A stretch of 64,000 nt of DNA from Oceanisphaera sp. IT1-181. Its GTDB lineage: Bacteria > Pseudomonadota > Gammaproteobacteria > Enterobacterales > Aeromonadaceae. The notes under the pieces are model-generated. The model was not told the DNA's origin. It saw only the letters and a program-made list of their open reading frames with translations, and searched no databases. The translations under genes were made by a program, and so were the position numbers. Below, piece after piece: positions 43,508 to 52,460 of the stretch. The stretch's first letter is position 1; each line of letters begins with the position of its first letter. The stretch covers positions 863,001 to 927,000 of the forward strand of contig NZ_CP136856.1 in assembly GCF_033807535.1 (NCBI RefSeq). Direction: 5' to 3'.

Positions 43508-43704
43508 GGCGCTGACTCGTATACTAACTTTTTTTAAGCTTGTAGCACAATACGCAAGCGGTTAAGTGGCGGTTTATTCGGCGGCAAGCACTGTTATACG
43601 TCTAACGCTGTACGCTGTCAGTTAAAGACGCACTGGTACTGCCTTTGACGTATGGCGCAAAATGTAAGACGGCTTTTAGATTAGGAGGCAAAATATTACT
43701 AGAC

Positions 43705-43829
43705 GTTTTGCTGCGCAAAACCGGCCAGCTAAAGCGGCCTACAAAGTGCCAGCCCTTACCCCATCTAGATCCCTTTCAGATTTGATCCCTATTTTTCCGT
43801 GTTCTTCCGTGGATTCCGTGGCAAAAATA
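43705..43829 (+). repeat. Repeat family C, copy 1 (two modules)
   Basis: Module 1 (43705-43740) has GCGCAAAACCGGCCAGCTAA; module 2 (43774-43829) has TTTCAGATTTGATC, then TATTTTTCCGTGTTCTTC and GGATTCCGT-GCAAAAA. Both reappear, inverted and in the same relative order, at 61984-62139. Confidence 0.85.
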
Positions 43830-43897
43830 GCTTTAGTCTTTAAGAGCTAAACCGAGATCCTGACGTGCGTCAGGAAGTCGGCAAGGGGCGGACAAAA

Positions 43898-43922
43898 AAT
43901 ACCGAGCTATTGCTCGGTATTT
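43898..43922 (-). terminator. Terminator of the trp operon
   Basis: AATACCGAGC and GCTCGGTATT form a 10-bp stem with a four-base loop; on the reverse strand a T run follows. It starts 63 bases past trpA. A remnant of repeat family A (GATCCTGACGTGCGTCAGGA, 43856) lies just beyond. Confidence 0.9.
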
Positions 43923-43984
43923 TCTGCAGGTTTGATCTTTTACGTATCGCGTACGGCGTACGGCGTATGACGTAAAACGTTGCT

Positions 43985-44788
43985 TTACAGCGTGGCCGCT
44001 TTCATCTCTTTCACGAATGCGGTCAGGGCAGTCGTTAGCGCATTTATATCATCTTTATGTTGCTCGATGATTTTCACGATAGCGGAGCCCGATATTGCAC
44101 CGGCTGCACCCGCTTTTATCGCTTCGCGCACTTGCTCAGGGGTAGAAATACCAAAGCCAAGCAAGGAGGGCGGCGCATTGTACTTAGCCAACGTGGCGAG
44201 CAAGGTATCTACTGGCTTGCCGGCTTTGGTCTCGGTACCGGTTACACCGGCGCGGCTTAGCAGGTACGTATAACCCGCACCGGCTTCGGCAATGGCTTTC
44301 AGTGTGGCTTCGTCGCCATTGGGCGGGGCGATAAAAATGGTTTCTATGCCCGCTTTGGTGGCGGCGGCTCTAAAGGGCGCCGACATTTCTAATGGTGCAT
44401 CGGCTACTAATACTGAGTCTACACCTGCGGCTGCGGCGCGGCTGTAAAAGCTGTCCATGCCAGGTGCGTAAACCAAGTTGGCGTACACCAATAAGCCGAT
44501 AGGAATCTCGGGATATTTAGCGCGCACTTGGGTCAGCATATCAAAGCAGGTTTGGGTGCGGGTACCGGCATTTAAGGCGCGAATACTGGCCGCTTGAATG
44601 GTCGGGCCGTCGGCTACCGGATCGGAGAAGGGAATACCTAGCTCCAATGCATCGGCGCCGCCGGCAATCAGCGCATCTATGACTTTGAGCGAGTCAGCCG
44701 GATTGGGATCGCCTAAAGTAATAAAGGGCACAAACGCACCTTGATTAGCCGTAGCTAAGCGGTCAAATAAGCGTTGATAACGGCTCAT
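43985..44788 (-). CDS. trpA: Tryptophan synthase alpha subunit
   Basis: A 267-residue TIM barrel that cleaves indole-3-glycerol phosphate to indole, passed to TrpB. Catalytic Glu49 (ALELGIPFSDP) and Asp60 (VADGP) are at the same positions as in E. coli. Phosphate is held by the GFGIS and GAAGAISGSAIV loops. Last gene of trpEGDCFBA; its ATG overlaps the TAA of trpB by one base (TAATG). Confidence 0.97.
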   Translation of the reverse strand: MSRYQRLFDRLATANQGAFVPFITLGDPNPADSLKVIDALIAGGADALELGIPFSDPVADGPTIQAASIRALNAGTRTQTCFDMLTQVRAKYPEIPIGLLVYANLVYAPGMDSFYSRAAAAGVDSVLVADAPLEMSAPFRAAATKAGIETIFIAPPNGDEATLKAIAEAGAGYTYLLSRAGVTGTETKAGKPVDTLLATLAKYNAPPSLLGFGISTPEQVREAIKAGAAGAISGSAIVKIIEQHKDDINALTTALTAFVKEMKAATL

Positions 44789-45978
44789 TACATTTCTCCC
44801 TTTTGCGCTAAAATCTCGGCGACGGTAAAGATATCCTTGTCGCCTCGGCCGGATAAGTTAACCACTAACACTTGTTCTTTTTCAGGCTCTGCTTCCGCCA
44901 TTTTTAGGGCGTAGGCCAGAGCATGAGAAGACTCCAGTGCCGGAATAATACCTTCATTACGGGCTAATGCTTGGAAGGCATCGAGTGCTTCATCATCGGT
45001 GACCGACACATACTCGGCGCGGCCAGTGGTGGCCAAATGTGCGTGTTGTGGGCCCACAGACGGGAAGTCGAGGCCGGCAGACACTGAATAGGACTCAGAC
45101 ACTTGGCCGTCTTCGTTGTGCATCATCAAAGACAACATGCCAAAGAAAATGCCCTTGGTGCCTTCGCCCAAGGTGGCACCGTGCTCGCCGGTGCTAATAC
45201 CTTTACCGGCAGGCTCAACGCCAATTAAGCGCACATTTTCTTCGTCGATAAAGTCGGCAAACATGCCAATGGCGTTAGAGCCACCGCCCACGCAAGCGAT
45301 CACCGCATCGGGCAATTGGGCTTCGTGTTGCATGATTTGCACTTTGGTTTCTTCACCTATCATGCGCTGAAATTCACGCACTATGGTGGGGAAGGGGTGC
45401 GGGCCGGCGGCGGTGCCCAGCATATAGTGGGCGGTTTCGTAGTTACCAGCCCAGTCGCGCAGCGCTTCGTTACAGGCATCTTTGAGCGTAGATGAGCCGG
45501 CGTGTACCGGTATTACTTCGGCACCCATCAGCTTCATGCGAAATACGTTGGGCTCTTGGCGAGCGCAGTCTTTAGCACCCATGTAGATGCGGCATTTTAA
45601 GCCCATCAAGGCACAGGCCAAAGCGGTGGCCACGCCATGTTGGCCGGCGCCGGTTTCGGCGATAATTTCGGTTTTACCCATGCGCTTGGCGAGTAATGCT
45701 TGGCCCAACACTTGGTTGGTTTTGTGGGCGCCGCCGTGCAGTAGGTCTTCACGCTTTAAGTAAATACGGGTCTTGGTGTTTGATGCCAAATTACGCACGC
45801 GGGTTAATGGCGTGGGGCGGCCAGCGTATTCGGTGAGCAGTTCACGAAATTCGCGATCAAACTCAGGATCTTGCTGGGAGTCCACAAAGGCCTTTTCTAA
45901 TTGCAGCAAGGCGGGCATTAGGATTTGTGGCACATACATGCCACCAAAATCACCGAAGAAGGGGTCGAGTAAGCTCAT
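44788..45978 (-). CDS. trpB: Tryptophan synthase beta subunit
   Basis: A 396-residue PLP enzyme that joins indole and serine. Lys86 in GGAHKTNQVLGQ binds PLP, and GGGSNAIGMF holds its phosphate; the GRPTPLTR and LKREDLLHGGAHK motifs are intact. It shares one base with trpCF upstream and trpA downstream, so translation is coupled, as expected for the alpha2-beta2 complex. Normal length (E. coli 397). Confidence 0.97.
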   Translation of the reverse strand: MSLLDPFFGDFGGMYVPQILMPALLQLEKAFVDSQQDPEFDREFRELLTEYAGRPTPLTRVRNLASNTKTRIYLKREDLLHGGAHKTNQVLGQALLAKRMGKTEIIAETGAGQHGVATALACALMGLKCRIYMGAKDCARQEPNVFRMKLMGAEVIPVHAGSSTLKDACNEALRDWAGNYETAHYMLGTAAGPHPFPTIVREFQRMIGEETKVQIMQHEAQLPDAVIACVGGGSNAIGMFADFIDEENVRLIGVEPAGKGISTGEHGATLGEGTKGIFFGMLSLMMHNEDGQVSESYSVSAGLDFPSVGPQHAHLATTGRAEYVSVTDDEALDAFQALARNEGIIPALESSHALAYALKMAEAEPEKEQVLVVNLSGRGDKDIFTVAEILAQKGEM

Positions 45979-47369
45979 TATTTAATTTTCCTGCGGCCAA
46001 ATGAACGAAGAGAAGTGAAAGCGGCTTTTAATTTCTCGGCATCTTTTTGGCCGGGGGCGCTTTCTACACCAGAATTAAAATCCAAGCCTACGCAGCCAAG
46101 GCTGGCGGCCTCTGCGGCGTTGTCTGGATTAAGACCACCGGCCAGCATGGCTTGGCTGCGGTCGGTTAATTTATTCAGCAAACCCCAATCAAAAGCCTGA
46201 CCGGTGCCACCGTTTTGGCCTGCCGCTTGGGTATCAAACAACAGACGGTCGGCATTCTTTGGTAAAGAGTTGGGCAGCTGATCACTGACCGGCACCGACT
46301 TCCAGACCGCTAACTCTGGGTGAGCTTGCTTGAGGGCGTCGATAAAGGCGTCATCTTCTTCGCCATGCAGCTGCACTGCGTGCAAGCCTAATTCTTTAGC
46401 GGTTTGGCTGACTTCAGCAAGATCATGGTTTTGAAACACACCTACATAATGCAAGGGAGCGGCGGCCATAATGGTTCTGGCTTGAGCGGTGGTGACATAG
46501 CGCGGGCTATGGCTGACAAAAATCAGGCCGCCGTGCACGGCACCGGCGGCATAGGCGCTGGCTGCATCTTGCGGGCGAGTGAGGCCGCAGACTTTATTGG
46601 CGCCTAAAATTAGCTGGCGCACGGCCAATTCAACGTCGTCTTGGGCCATTAAAGAGCTGCCAACCAAGAAGCCATCGGCGTAAGCAGATAATTCTTGAAC
46701 CTGAGAGTGATGGTGAATACCGGACTCGGAAATAACGATGCGATCAGACGGGATGAGCGCCGACAATTGTTTAGTGCGATCGAGGTCGATAGATAAATCC
46801 CGCAGGTCACGGTTATTAATGCCGATCACCTTGGCGTTTAGCGCGATGGCGCGGGCCACCTCTTCTTCGCTGATCACCTCTGTGAGTACGCCCATGCTGA
46901 GTGATTCAGCCACCGCATTGAGTGCTACGTATTCTTCATCGGTGAGTACTGACAACATCAGCAAGATGGCGTCGGCCTGATACAAGCGCGCTAGCTTAAT
47001 TTGATAAGCGTCGATAATAAAATCTTTGCAGATCACCGGCTGGGTCACTTGGCTGCGCACTTGAGTGACGAAGTCGAATTGGCCCTGAAAATACTTCTCA
47101 TCGGTTAATACCGAAATAGCCGAGGCATGACGACCATAGACTTGGGCAATGGCGTCTAAGTCAAAGTGTTCGCGAATTAAGCCTTTAGAGGGCGAGGCTT
47201 TCTTACATTCTAAAATAAACGCTGGGCTCTTGGCCTCAAGCGCCGCCACAAACGGGCGATCGCTGGGCGTTAATTTAGCCTCAAAGCTGCTTAATGGCTG
47301 GCTGACTTTGTGCTCAGCCACCCAGATTCTTTTGTCGGCAACAATTTTGCCTAATACGGTACTTAACAT
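45978..47369 (-). CDS. trpC: Bifunctional indole-3-glycerol phosphate synthase / PRA isomerase
   Basis: A 463-residue fusion, as in E. coli TrpC(F). Residues 1-255 are the synthase barrel (FILECKKASPSKGLIR; ICKDFIIDAYQI; VIGINNRDL; SESGIHH). Residues 260-455 are the phosphoribosylanthranilate isomerase barrel (KVCGLTRPQDA with the catalytic Cys; LFDTQAAGQNGGTGQAFDW with Asp; LAGGLNPDN). It catalyses the two steps between TrpD and TrpA. It overlaps the end of trpGD by seven bases. Confidence 0.97.
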   Translation of the reverse strand: MLSTVLGKIVADKRIWVAEHKVSQPLSSFEAKLTPSDRPFVAALEAKSPAFILECKKASPSKGLIREHFDLDAIAQVYGRHASAISVLTDEKYFQGQFDFVTQVRSQVTQPVICKDFIIDAYQIKLARLYQADAILLMLSVLTDEEYVALNAVAESLSMGVLTEVISEEEVARAIALNAKVIGINNRDLRDLSIDLDRTKQLSALIPSDRIVISESGIHHHSQVQELSAYADGFLVGSSLMAQDDVELAVRQLILGANKVCGLTRPQDAASAYAAGAVHGGLIFVSHSPRYVTTAQARTIMAAAPLHYVGVFQNHDLAEVSQTAKELGLHAVQLHGEEDDAFIDALKQAHPELAVWKSVPVSDQLPNSLPKNADRLLFDTQAAGQNGGTGQAFDWGLLNKLTDRSQAMLAGGLNPDNAAEAASLGCVGLDFNSGVESAPGQKDAEKLKAAFTSLRSFGRRKIK

Positions 47370-48964
47370 TGACTTAACTCCGCCAGTTTATTGGCCACAT
47401 CCATGGCTTTGCCTGATTTTAACACAGCCAGCACCTGGGCTACGGCTTCTTTTAGGGTCTCGGCTTGGCCGCTCATCACCAGCAAGGGCGCCACATTTAG
47501 GGCAATGACGCCTTGTTGTGCGGGCGTACCGCCGCCTTGCAATAAGGCCACGGTAATATCTTTATTTTCGCTGGGCTCGCCGCCGGTAATGGCGCTGATG
47601 TCATAGCGCTCTAGGCCTAATTCTTCGGGGGTAATAGTGTATTCACTGATCTCACCGTCGAGAATTTCTGCCACCGAGGTGGGGCCATGAATGGCAATTT
47701 CATCCAAACCGCTGCCGTGTACCACCATGCCACGCTTAAGGCCCATGGCCAGTAAGGTGTCGGCGATGGGACGCACCAATTGCTCGGAGTAAACGCCAAG
47801 CAGCATAAAGTCGGGCCGTGCCGGGTTAATAAGCGGACCCAGCACGTTAAAGATGGTGCGGGTTTTCAGCGCTTTGCGCACCGGTTGGGCGTGGCGAATA
47901 CCGCCGTGATAATTGGGCGCAAACAAGAAGCAGACGTTCACTTCATCGAGGCAGCGGCGGGCTTGCTCGGCACTCATATTCAGATCTATGCCTAGCTGCT
48001 CCAGTAAATCCGACGATCCAGACTTAGAGGACACGCCACGGTTGCCGTGTTTGGCCACCTTAATGCCACAGGCCGCAGCTACTAAGGCCGAGGTAGTGGA
48101 GACGTTAATGGTGTTCATGCCATCACCGCCGGTGCCGACTATATCGCAAAATGCGTATTCGGGACGCGGGAAGGGCGAGGCCGCATCCAACAGTGCTTGG
48201 GCGGCACCGGCAATCTCATCCGGTGTTTCGCCTTTCATTTTTAGTACCGTCAGCAAAGAGGCCATGGTCATTTGATCCATGTCGCCTTTGAGCAGCTCGC
48301 TAAATAAGCCATGAGACTGAGCACGACTGATGTGCTCGCCGCGAAACAGCTGATCCATGGCCTTGCCTTCTGGCGCGCTTAAAAAGGCCAAACTTTGGGC
48401 CAGCAGCTGCTCGCCTTCGGTGGTCATAATGGATTCTGGGTGAAACTGAAAACCGAGCACCCGCTTGGCGGTATCTTGCACCGCCATGGTCATGCCTTGG
48501 TAATCGGCAATCACCGGCAAAGAGCTGGGAATGTGCGTGCCCACCAGTGAGTGATAACGGGCCACGGGCAAGGGATTAGATAAATTGGCAAATACCCCTT
48601 GGCCATTGTGCGTAATGAGCGAGCTTTTACCGTGCTTAATTTCACCGGCGCTTTCTACCACGCCGCCGTAGTGCTCGACCAACGCCTGATGACCCAAACA
48701 AATACCCAAGATAGGGAAACGGCCGATACAGGTGGTGATAAGTGCGGGCATATTGCCAGCGGCACTGGGCACGCCTGGGCCCGGCGACAGTACTAAGATG
48801 GGCCGCTCATTTTGCTGCTCACTGGCTTCCATGGCGGCCATCAATTGCGCCACCGGCACAGTATTGCGATAAACCTTAACGTCACTGCCGAGGCTGCGAA
48901 ATTGGCCGACCAAGTTATAGGTAAAAGAGTCGTAGTTATCGAGTAAGAAAACGGTATTAGTCAT
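47363..48964 (-). CDS. trpGD: Fused anthranilate synthase glutaminase / phosphoribosyltransferase
   Basis: A 533-residue fusion with the E. coli layout (531 residues). Residues 1-195 are TrpG, a glutamine amidotransferase with Cys89 (GICLGHQ), His175 and Glu177 (FHPES). From about 205 it is anthranilate phosphoribosyltransferase TrpD (DIVGTGGDGMNTINVSTTSA; KHGNRGVSSKSGSSDLLE; FNVLGPLINP; VVHGSGLDE). It supplies ammonia to TrpE and then transfers ribose phosphate. It overlaps trpE by eight bases. The fusion separates this lineage from vibrios, where trpG and trpD are split. Confidence 0.97.
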   Translation of the reverse strand: MTNTVFLLDNYDSFTYNLVGQFRSLGSDVKVYRNTVPVAQLMAAMEASEQQNERPILVLSPGPGVPSAAGNMPALITTCIGRFPILGICLGHQALVEHYGGVVESAGEIKHGKSSLITHNGQGVFANLSNPLPVARYHSLVGTHIPSSLPVIADYQGMTMAVQDTAKRVLGFQFHPESIMTTEGEQLLAQSLAFLSAPEGKAMDQLFRGEHISRAQSHGLFSELLKGDMDQMTMASLLTVLKMKGETPDEIAGAAQALLDAASPFPRPEYAFCDIVGTGGDGMNTINVSTTSALVAAACGIKVAKHGNRGVSSKSGSSDLLEQLGIDLNMSAEQARRCLDEVNVCFLFAPNYHGGIRHAQPVRKALKTRTIFNVLGPLINPARPDFMLLGVYSEQLVRPIADTLLAMGLKRGMVVHGSGLDEIAIHGPTSVAEILDGEISEYTITPEELGLERYDISAITGGEPSENKDITVALLQGGGTPAQQGVIALNVAPLLVMSGQAETLKEAVAQVLAVLKSGKAMDVANKLAELSQC

Positions 48965-50537
48965 GGCTCACCTCCGCCAGTGTGCTGCCGTGGGCCAGTG
49001 CGATGGCGTTAAGTACTGCCGCCGCCTTGCTGCGAGTTTCATCGGCTTCGGCTTGCGGGTCTGAGTCATAGACCACACCGGCACCGGCTTGCACATGGGC
49101 CACACCGTCACTAACAAAGGCCGAGCGGATCACGATGCAGGTATCCATATCGCCATTGCCGTTTACATACCCCACGGCACCGCCGTAGCTGCCACGACGT
49201 TGTTGTTCTACTTCGCGGATAAGTTGGCTGGCGCGAATTTTTGGTGCACCGGTGAGCGTGCCCATGTTCATGCAGGCCTGATAACCGTGCAGCGCATCTA
49301 AGTCATGGCGCAGCGTACCGACTACGCGGGATACCAAGTGCATCACATGGCTGTAGCGGTCCACACTTAATAAGTCTTTCACGTAGCGGCTGCCGGGCTC
49401 GCTAATGCGCGCAATGTCGTTGCGGGCTAAATCCACTAGCATCAGGTGCTCGGCGGTTTCTTTGGCGTCTTGGCGCAGATCTAATTCGATGCGACCGTCT
49501 AAGTCTAAATTAATGCTGCCATCTTTATTGAGGCCGCGCTTGCGGGTACCGGCAATCGGGTACATTTCTACCATGCGGCTGGCATGGTCAAATTTCACCG
49601 AGCTTTCTGGGCTGGCGCCAAACAGCGTGAAATCTTGGTCGTTCACATAAAAAAGATACGGGCTGGGATTGGTCTGCTTGAGCTTACGATAAGCAGCCAA
49701 TGGGCGTGGGCAGGGCAGGCTAAAGCTGCGAGAAGGCACCACTTGGAAAATATTGCCGACCTTAATGTGTTCTTTAAGATTGATCACGTCCGCTTTAAAT
49801 TCCGCGTCGCTCTTGCTGACTTGAATCTTACCCTGCAATTGGGTGTCAGCCGTGGGTTGCGGATGAGTTTGGCCGCAACTGATGGCGAGAGCATCAAGGC
49901 GCGCTTGCAATCGGTCTTGCTCATTGGGCTCAAAAACACAGGCGCTAAGTTGGGCGCTGTCTTGTTTATGATCCAATGTGATCAGCGTTTCGGCGAGATA
50001 AAAGCAAAAGTCAGGGCAAGCGTTAATGCCCTCAGGCACGACATCTAACTGCTCGAAAGAGGCAATGAGATCATAAGCGAAGGTGCCGGCCATAAACACA
50101 TGTTGTTGGCCAAGATTTGCACTAAAGCGTGTTAAGATTAGGCGCAAGGTTTGTAGCACCGACGGCGCTTTTAAGCGACTGTCTTCGTCTAAGGTATCGT
50201 CCGCTTGGGAGAAGGTGACCGTGAGTTGCTGCAGTGACGTCTGTTGCAGTGAAGCAGGCAGTGAAGTACGTTCACCGCCGAGCGCTTGCTCGACTAAGTC
50301 TAATGCCGGTAAGCCATTGGCATTTAAGGCGGTTAGCGTAACGGTGCGGCCTTGGCAAACGAGGCGTACACACGCATCCAGCATTAACAGGCTTTGAGTG
50401 CCGGCTTTGGTATCAATTTCTGCCGACTCCAGTAGCATGCTGTTGTCGCCCGCTTGAGTCAGGGCGGCAAATAACGCCAGCGGATCATCGGTATAGGGTG
50501 CATCTTGCAGTAAGACGTGGAGTGAACCATACGCCAT
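48957..50537 (-). CDS. trpE: Anthranilate synthase component I
   Basis: A 526-residue chorismate-using enzyme. The feedback motif LLES is at residues 35-38, so tryptophan inhibition is expected. Catalytic motifs include the IFQVVPSRSF, PEIAGTRKRG-type PIAGTRKRG, DLARND, HLVSRVVG and PKIRASQLI blocks. First structural gene of the operon, behind the trpL attenuator. ATG 50537 has AAGGAATA upstream. Codon use and length are normal. Confidence 0.97.
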   Translation of the reverse strand: MAYGSLHVLLQDAPYTDDPLALFAALTQAGDNSMLLESAEIDTKAGTQSLLMLDACVRLVCQGRTVTLTALNANGLPALDLVEQALGGERTSLPASLQQTSLQQLTVTFSQADDTLDEDSRLKAPSVLQTLRLILTRFSANLGQQHVFMAGTFAYDLIASFEQLDVVPEGINACPDFCFYLAETLITLDHKQDSAQLSACVFEPNEQDRLQARLDALAISCGQTHPQPTADTQLQGKIQVSKSDAEFKADVINLKEHIKVGNIFQVVPSRSFSLPCPRPLAAYRKLKQTNPSPYLFYVNDQDFTLFGASPESSVKFDHASRMVEMYPIAGTRKRGLNKDGSINLDLDGRIELDLRQDAKETAEHLMLVDLARNDIARISEPGSRYVKDLLSVDRYSHVMHLVSRVVGTLRHDLDALHGYQACMNMGTLTGAPKIRASQLIREVEQQRRGSYGGAVGYVNGNGDMDTCIVIRSAFVSDGVAHVQAGAGVVYDSDPQAEADETRSKAAAVLNAIALAHGSTLAEVSHD

Positions 50538-50717
50538 GGAATATTCCTTATTAGTTAATCTCGATCATCAGGGATTTGCCTGATCACCTGGCGGGCAATG
50601 TCTTCATCTATGATGGTGACGAATGCCGTTGCGATTGGAGTTAGTCTCGATTGGGGTTGCCATCGCCAAAAATTACGCTGCTTTGGTTTCATCGCGCCAC
50701 CTTTTGCTGGATAATAA

Positions 50718-50743
50718 AAAAGCCCGCACTGGGGCGGGCTTTT
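50718..50743 (-). terminator. trp attenuator terminator
   Basis: On the reverse strand AAAGCCCGC, loop CCCAGT, GCGGGCTTT followed by more T. It lies about 50 bases past the leader-peptide stop and about 180 bases before trpE. Together with trpL it forms a ribosome-mediated attenuator. Confidence 0.93.
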
Positions 50744-50789
50744 ATGTTCGCTGAGACTTTGAGACGAAGACAGCAAATCACACCCGCAA

Positions 50790-50888
50790 TTAAGGAGTGT
50801 GCCACCACCAAGTAATGCCTTGGCTAGAACTATCTTGGATAGCACTAGGGAGTGTGGAGATTTGCTGAACTAAGTCTTGAAAAAGCAT
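50790..50888 (-). CDS. trpL: trp leader peptide
   Basis: A 32-residue frame starting MLFQDLVQQI and ending GITWWWHTP, with three consecutive Trp codons (TGG TGG TGG) four codons from the stop. When charged tRNA-Trp is scarce, a ribosome stalls there and the downstream terminator (50718-50743) does not form, allowing trpE transcription. GAGCAGAG serves as ribosome site. The leader is longer than in E. coli (14 residues, two Trp). Position, orientation and terminator make the call secure. Confidence 0.95.
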   Translation of the reverse strand: MLFQDLVQQISTLPSAIQDSSSQGITWWWHTP

Positions 50889-50910
50889 GACGCTCTGCTC
50901 GTTGAACTGA

Positions 50911-50950
50911 AACTGTATACAGTTAAACGATATTAGGGGTGCCAAGTCAA
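50911..50950 (-). promoter_or_regulatory. trp promoter with candidate TrpR operator
   Basis: On the reverse strand a -35 TTGACT (50945-50950), 17-base spacer and -10 TTTAAC (50922-50927). A perfect 14-bp palindrome AACTGTATACAGTT (50911-50924) overlaps the -10, the position of TrpR operators in enterics; the sequence differs from the E. coli ACTAGTT core, so the operator call is tentative. Confidence 0.65.
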
Positions 50951-50984
50951 CCCTGAGGACAGGATTATTTTAATACGCATCGAT

Positions 50985-51797
50985 TTGCACAGTCATTCCA
51001 CCGCTTCTGATGGCCAATTAACACCCACCGAGCTGCTGGCGCGTGCTGCCGAAAAAGAGGTGGATATATTGGCGTTGACCGACCACGACACTCTGGGCGG
51101 ATTAGCCGAGGCGGCAGTAGCGGCAGAAAAATATGGCGTGCGCTTAATTAACGGCGTAGAAATATCCTGTTTATGGCAAGCGCTCGAAATCCACGTGGTG
51201 GGGCTTAATATTGCGCTCGACCACGAAGGCTTGAATGCCTTATTGGCCGAGCAGCAAGTTAGACGCGAGCAACGGGCCCACTTAATGGCCGATCGCTTAG
51301 AGAAAGCCAATTTTCCGGGTGCCTATGAAGGTGCCCGTGCTTTGGCCGGTGACGCACCCATTACCCGCACCCATATGGCGAAATGGTTGTTGAGTCAGGG
51401 CGCGGCTGAGTCTATACCTAAGGTGTTCAAGAAATTTATTAGCCGTGGCAACACTGGCTATGCCCCGCCTAATTGGTGCTCGCTTGAAGAGGCCATTAGC
51501 GCCATTCAGCAAGCGGGCGGCGTGGCGGTATTGGCGCATCCCACCCGTTATGACTTGTCGAACAAGTGGGTGAGAAAAATGATTGTCGCTTTTGCCCAAG
51601 CCGGTGGTGACGCCATGGAAGTGTCCATGGGACAGCAAAGTCCTCAAGAAAGAGCCACCTTGGGCGAGTGGAGCAAAGAATACAATTTAGCAGCGTCAGT
51701 GGGGTCGGATTTTCATTTTCCCAGCCAGTGGCGTGAACTGGGGCGCCAATTATGGTTGCCCAAAGAAGCGACCCCAGTGTGGACGCGTTTTATTTAA
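50985..51797 (+). CDS. rnm: PHP-domain 5'-3' exoribonuclease RNase AM (YciV)
   Basis: A PHP phosphoesterase of about 270 residues: HSHSTASDGQLTP (metal His pair), LTDHDTLGG, ISCLWQALEIHVVGLN, HPTRYDLSNKW and GSDFHFPSQW give the nine-ligand trinuclear site. In E. coli this enzyme matures 5' ends of rRNA and removes short RNAs. The first canonical start is TTG 50985, but similarity begins earlier (RIDLHSHS), and the GAGGACAGG ribosome site (50955-50963) points to an ATT or ATA start at about 50967-50975. Divergent from trp and followed by yciO and rluB, as in E. coli. Confidence 0.92.
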   Translation: MHSHSTASDGQLTPTELLARAAEKEVDILALTDHDTLGGLAEAAVAAEKYGVRLINGVEISCLWQALEIHVVGLNIALDHEGLNALLAEQQVRREQRAHLMADRLEKANFPGAYEGARALAGDAPITRTHMAKWLLSQGAAESIPKVFKKFISRGNTGYAPPNWCSLEEAISAIQQAGGVAVLAHPTRYDLSNKWVRKMIVAFAQAGGDAMEVSMGQQSPQERATLGEWSKEYNLAASVGSDFHFPSQWRELGRQLWLPKEATPVWTRFI

Positions 51798-51815
51798 ATC
51801 ATTCCGGGAGGAATC

Positions 51816-52436
51816 ATGAGTCAGTATTTTGAACTGCACCCCGAAAGCCCCCAGCCACGCTTGATCAATCAAGCGGTGGCTATTATTCGCCAAGGGGGTG
51901 TTTTGGTGTACCCCACCGACTCTGGCTATGCCATTGGCTGCTTGGTGGGTGATAAAAACGCCATGGAGCGTATTTGCCGCATCCGAAAGATTGAAAAAGA
52001 TCACAACTTCACATTAGTGTGCCGAGATTTATCCGAGCTGTCGTTTTACGCACGGGTGGATAACGGTGCTTTTAGGTTGATGAAAAATAACACCCCAGGT
52101 GCTTATACCTTTATTTTGCGTGCGACCAAAGAAGTGCCTAAGCGCCTGCAAAATCCGAAGCGTAAAACCATCGGCCTGCGAGTGCCGAATAATCCGATCA
52201 CCCTGGCGTTGTTAGAGGCGCTGGGCGAGCCGTTAATGTCCGGTAGTTTGATTATGCCCAATGAGACAGAGGCGGAATACGATCCGCAATTGATCCGTGA
52301 GCAGCTCGAAAAGCTGGTGGACTTGATCATAGATGGTGGCGTGCTAGATCCTAAGCCGACTACCGTGATTGAGCTCTACGATGATACCCCTGTGATTGCC
52401 CGCGTTGGTGCCGGCGACACCACTCCTTTTGAATAA
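51816..52436 (+). CDS. yciO: YciO, Sua5/YrdC-family protein
   Basis: A 206-residue protein of the threonylcarbamoyl-AMP synthase superfamily. The KxR...SxN-type RNA/ATP pocket is seen as GGVLVYPTDSGYAIGC, then RIRKIEKDHNFTLVCRDLSEL and KRKTIGLRVPNNPITLALLEAL. YciO is the paralogue of TsaC (YrdC) with weaker tRNA t6A activity; its cellular role is uncertain. GGAGG lies seven bases before ATG. It lies 18 bases after rnm and 24 before rluB, same operon. Confidence 0.94.
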   Translation: MSQYFELHPESPQPRLINQAVAIIRQGGVLVYPTDSGYAIGCLVGDKNAMERICRIRKIEKDHNFTLVCRDLSELSFYARVDNGAFRLMKNNTPGAYTFILRATKEVPKRLQNPKRKTIGLRVPNNPITLALLEALGEPLMSGSLIMPNETEAEYDPQLIREQLEKLVDLIIDGGVLDPKPTTVIELYDDTPVIARVGAGDTTPFE

Positions 52437-52460
52437 GTTCTTTGGTAAAAAGTGAACAAC

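Noticed and set aside
50555..50698. Short frame with Trp codons (MKPKQRNFWRWQPQ) as the trp leader peptide
   Set aside because: It lies after the attenuator terminator and has separated Trp codons. The frame at 50790-50888 with WWW before the terminator fits far better.
50911..50924. AACTGTATACAGTT as a LexA box
   Set aside because: CTGT and ACAG are separated by two bases, not eight, so LexA would not bind; it is better read as a candidate operator of the trp promoter.
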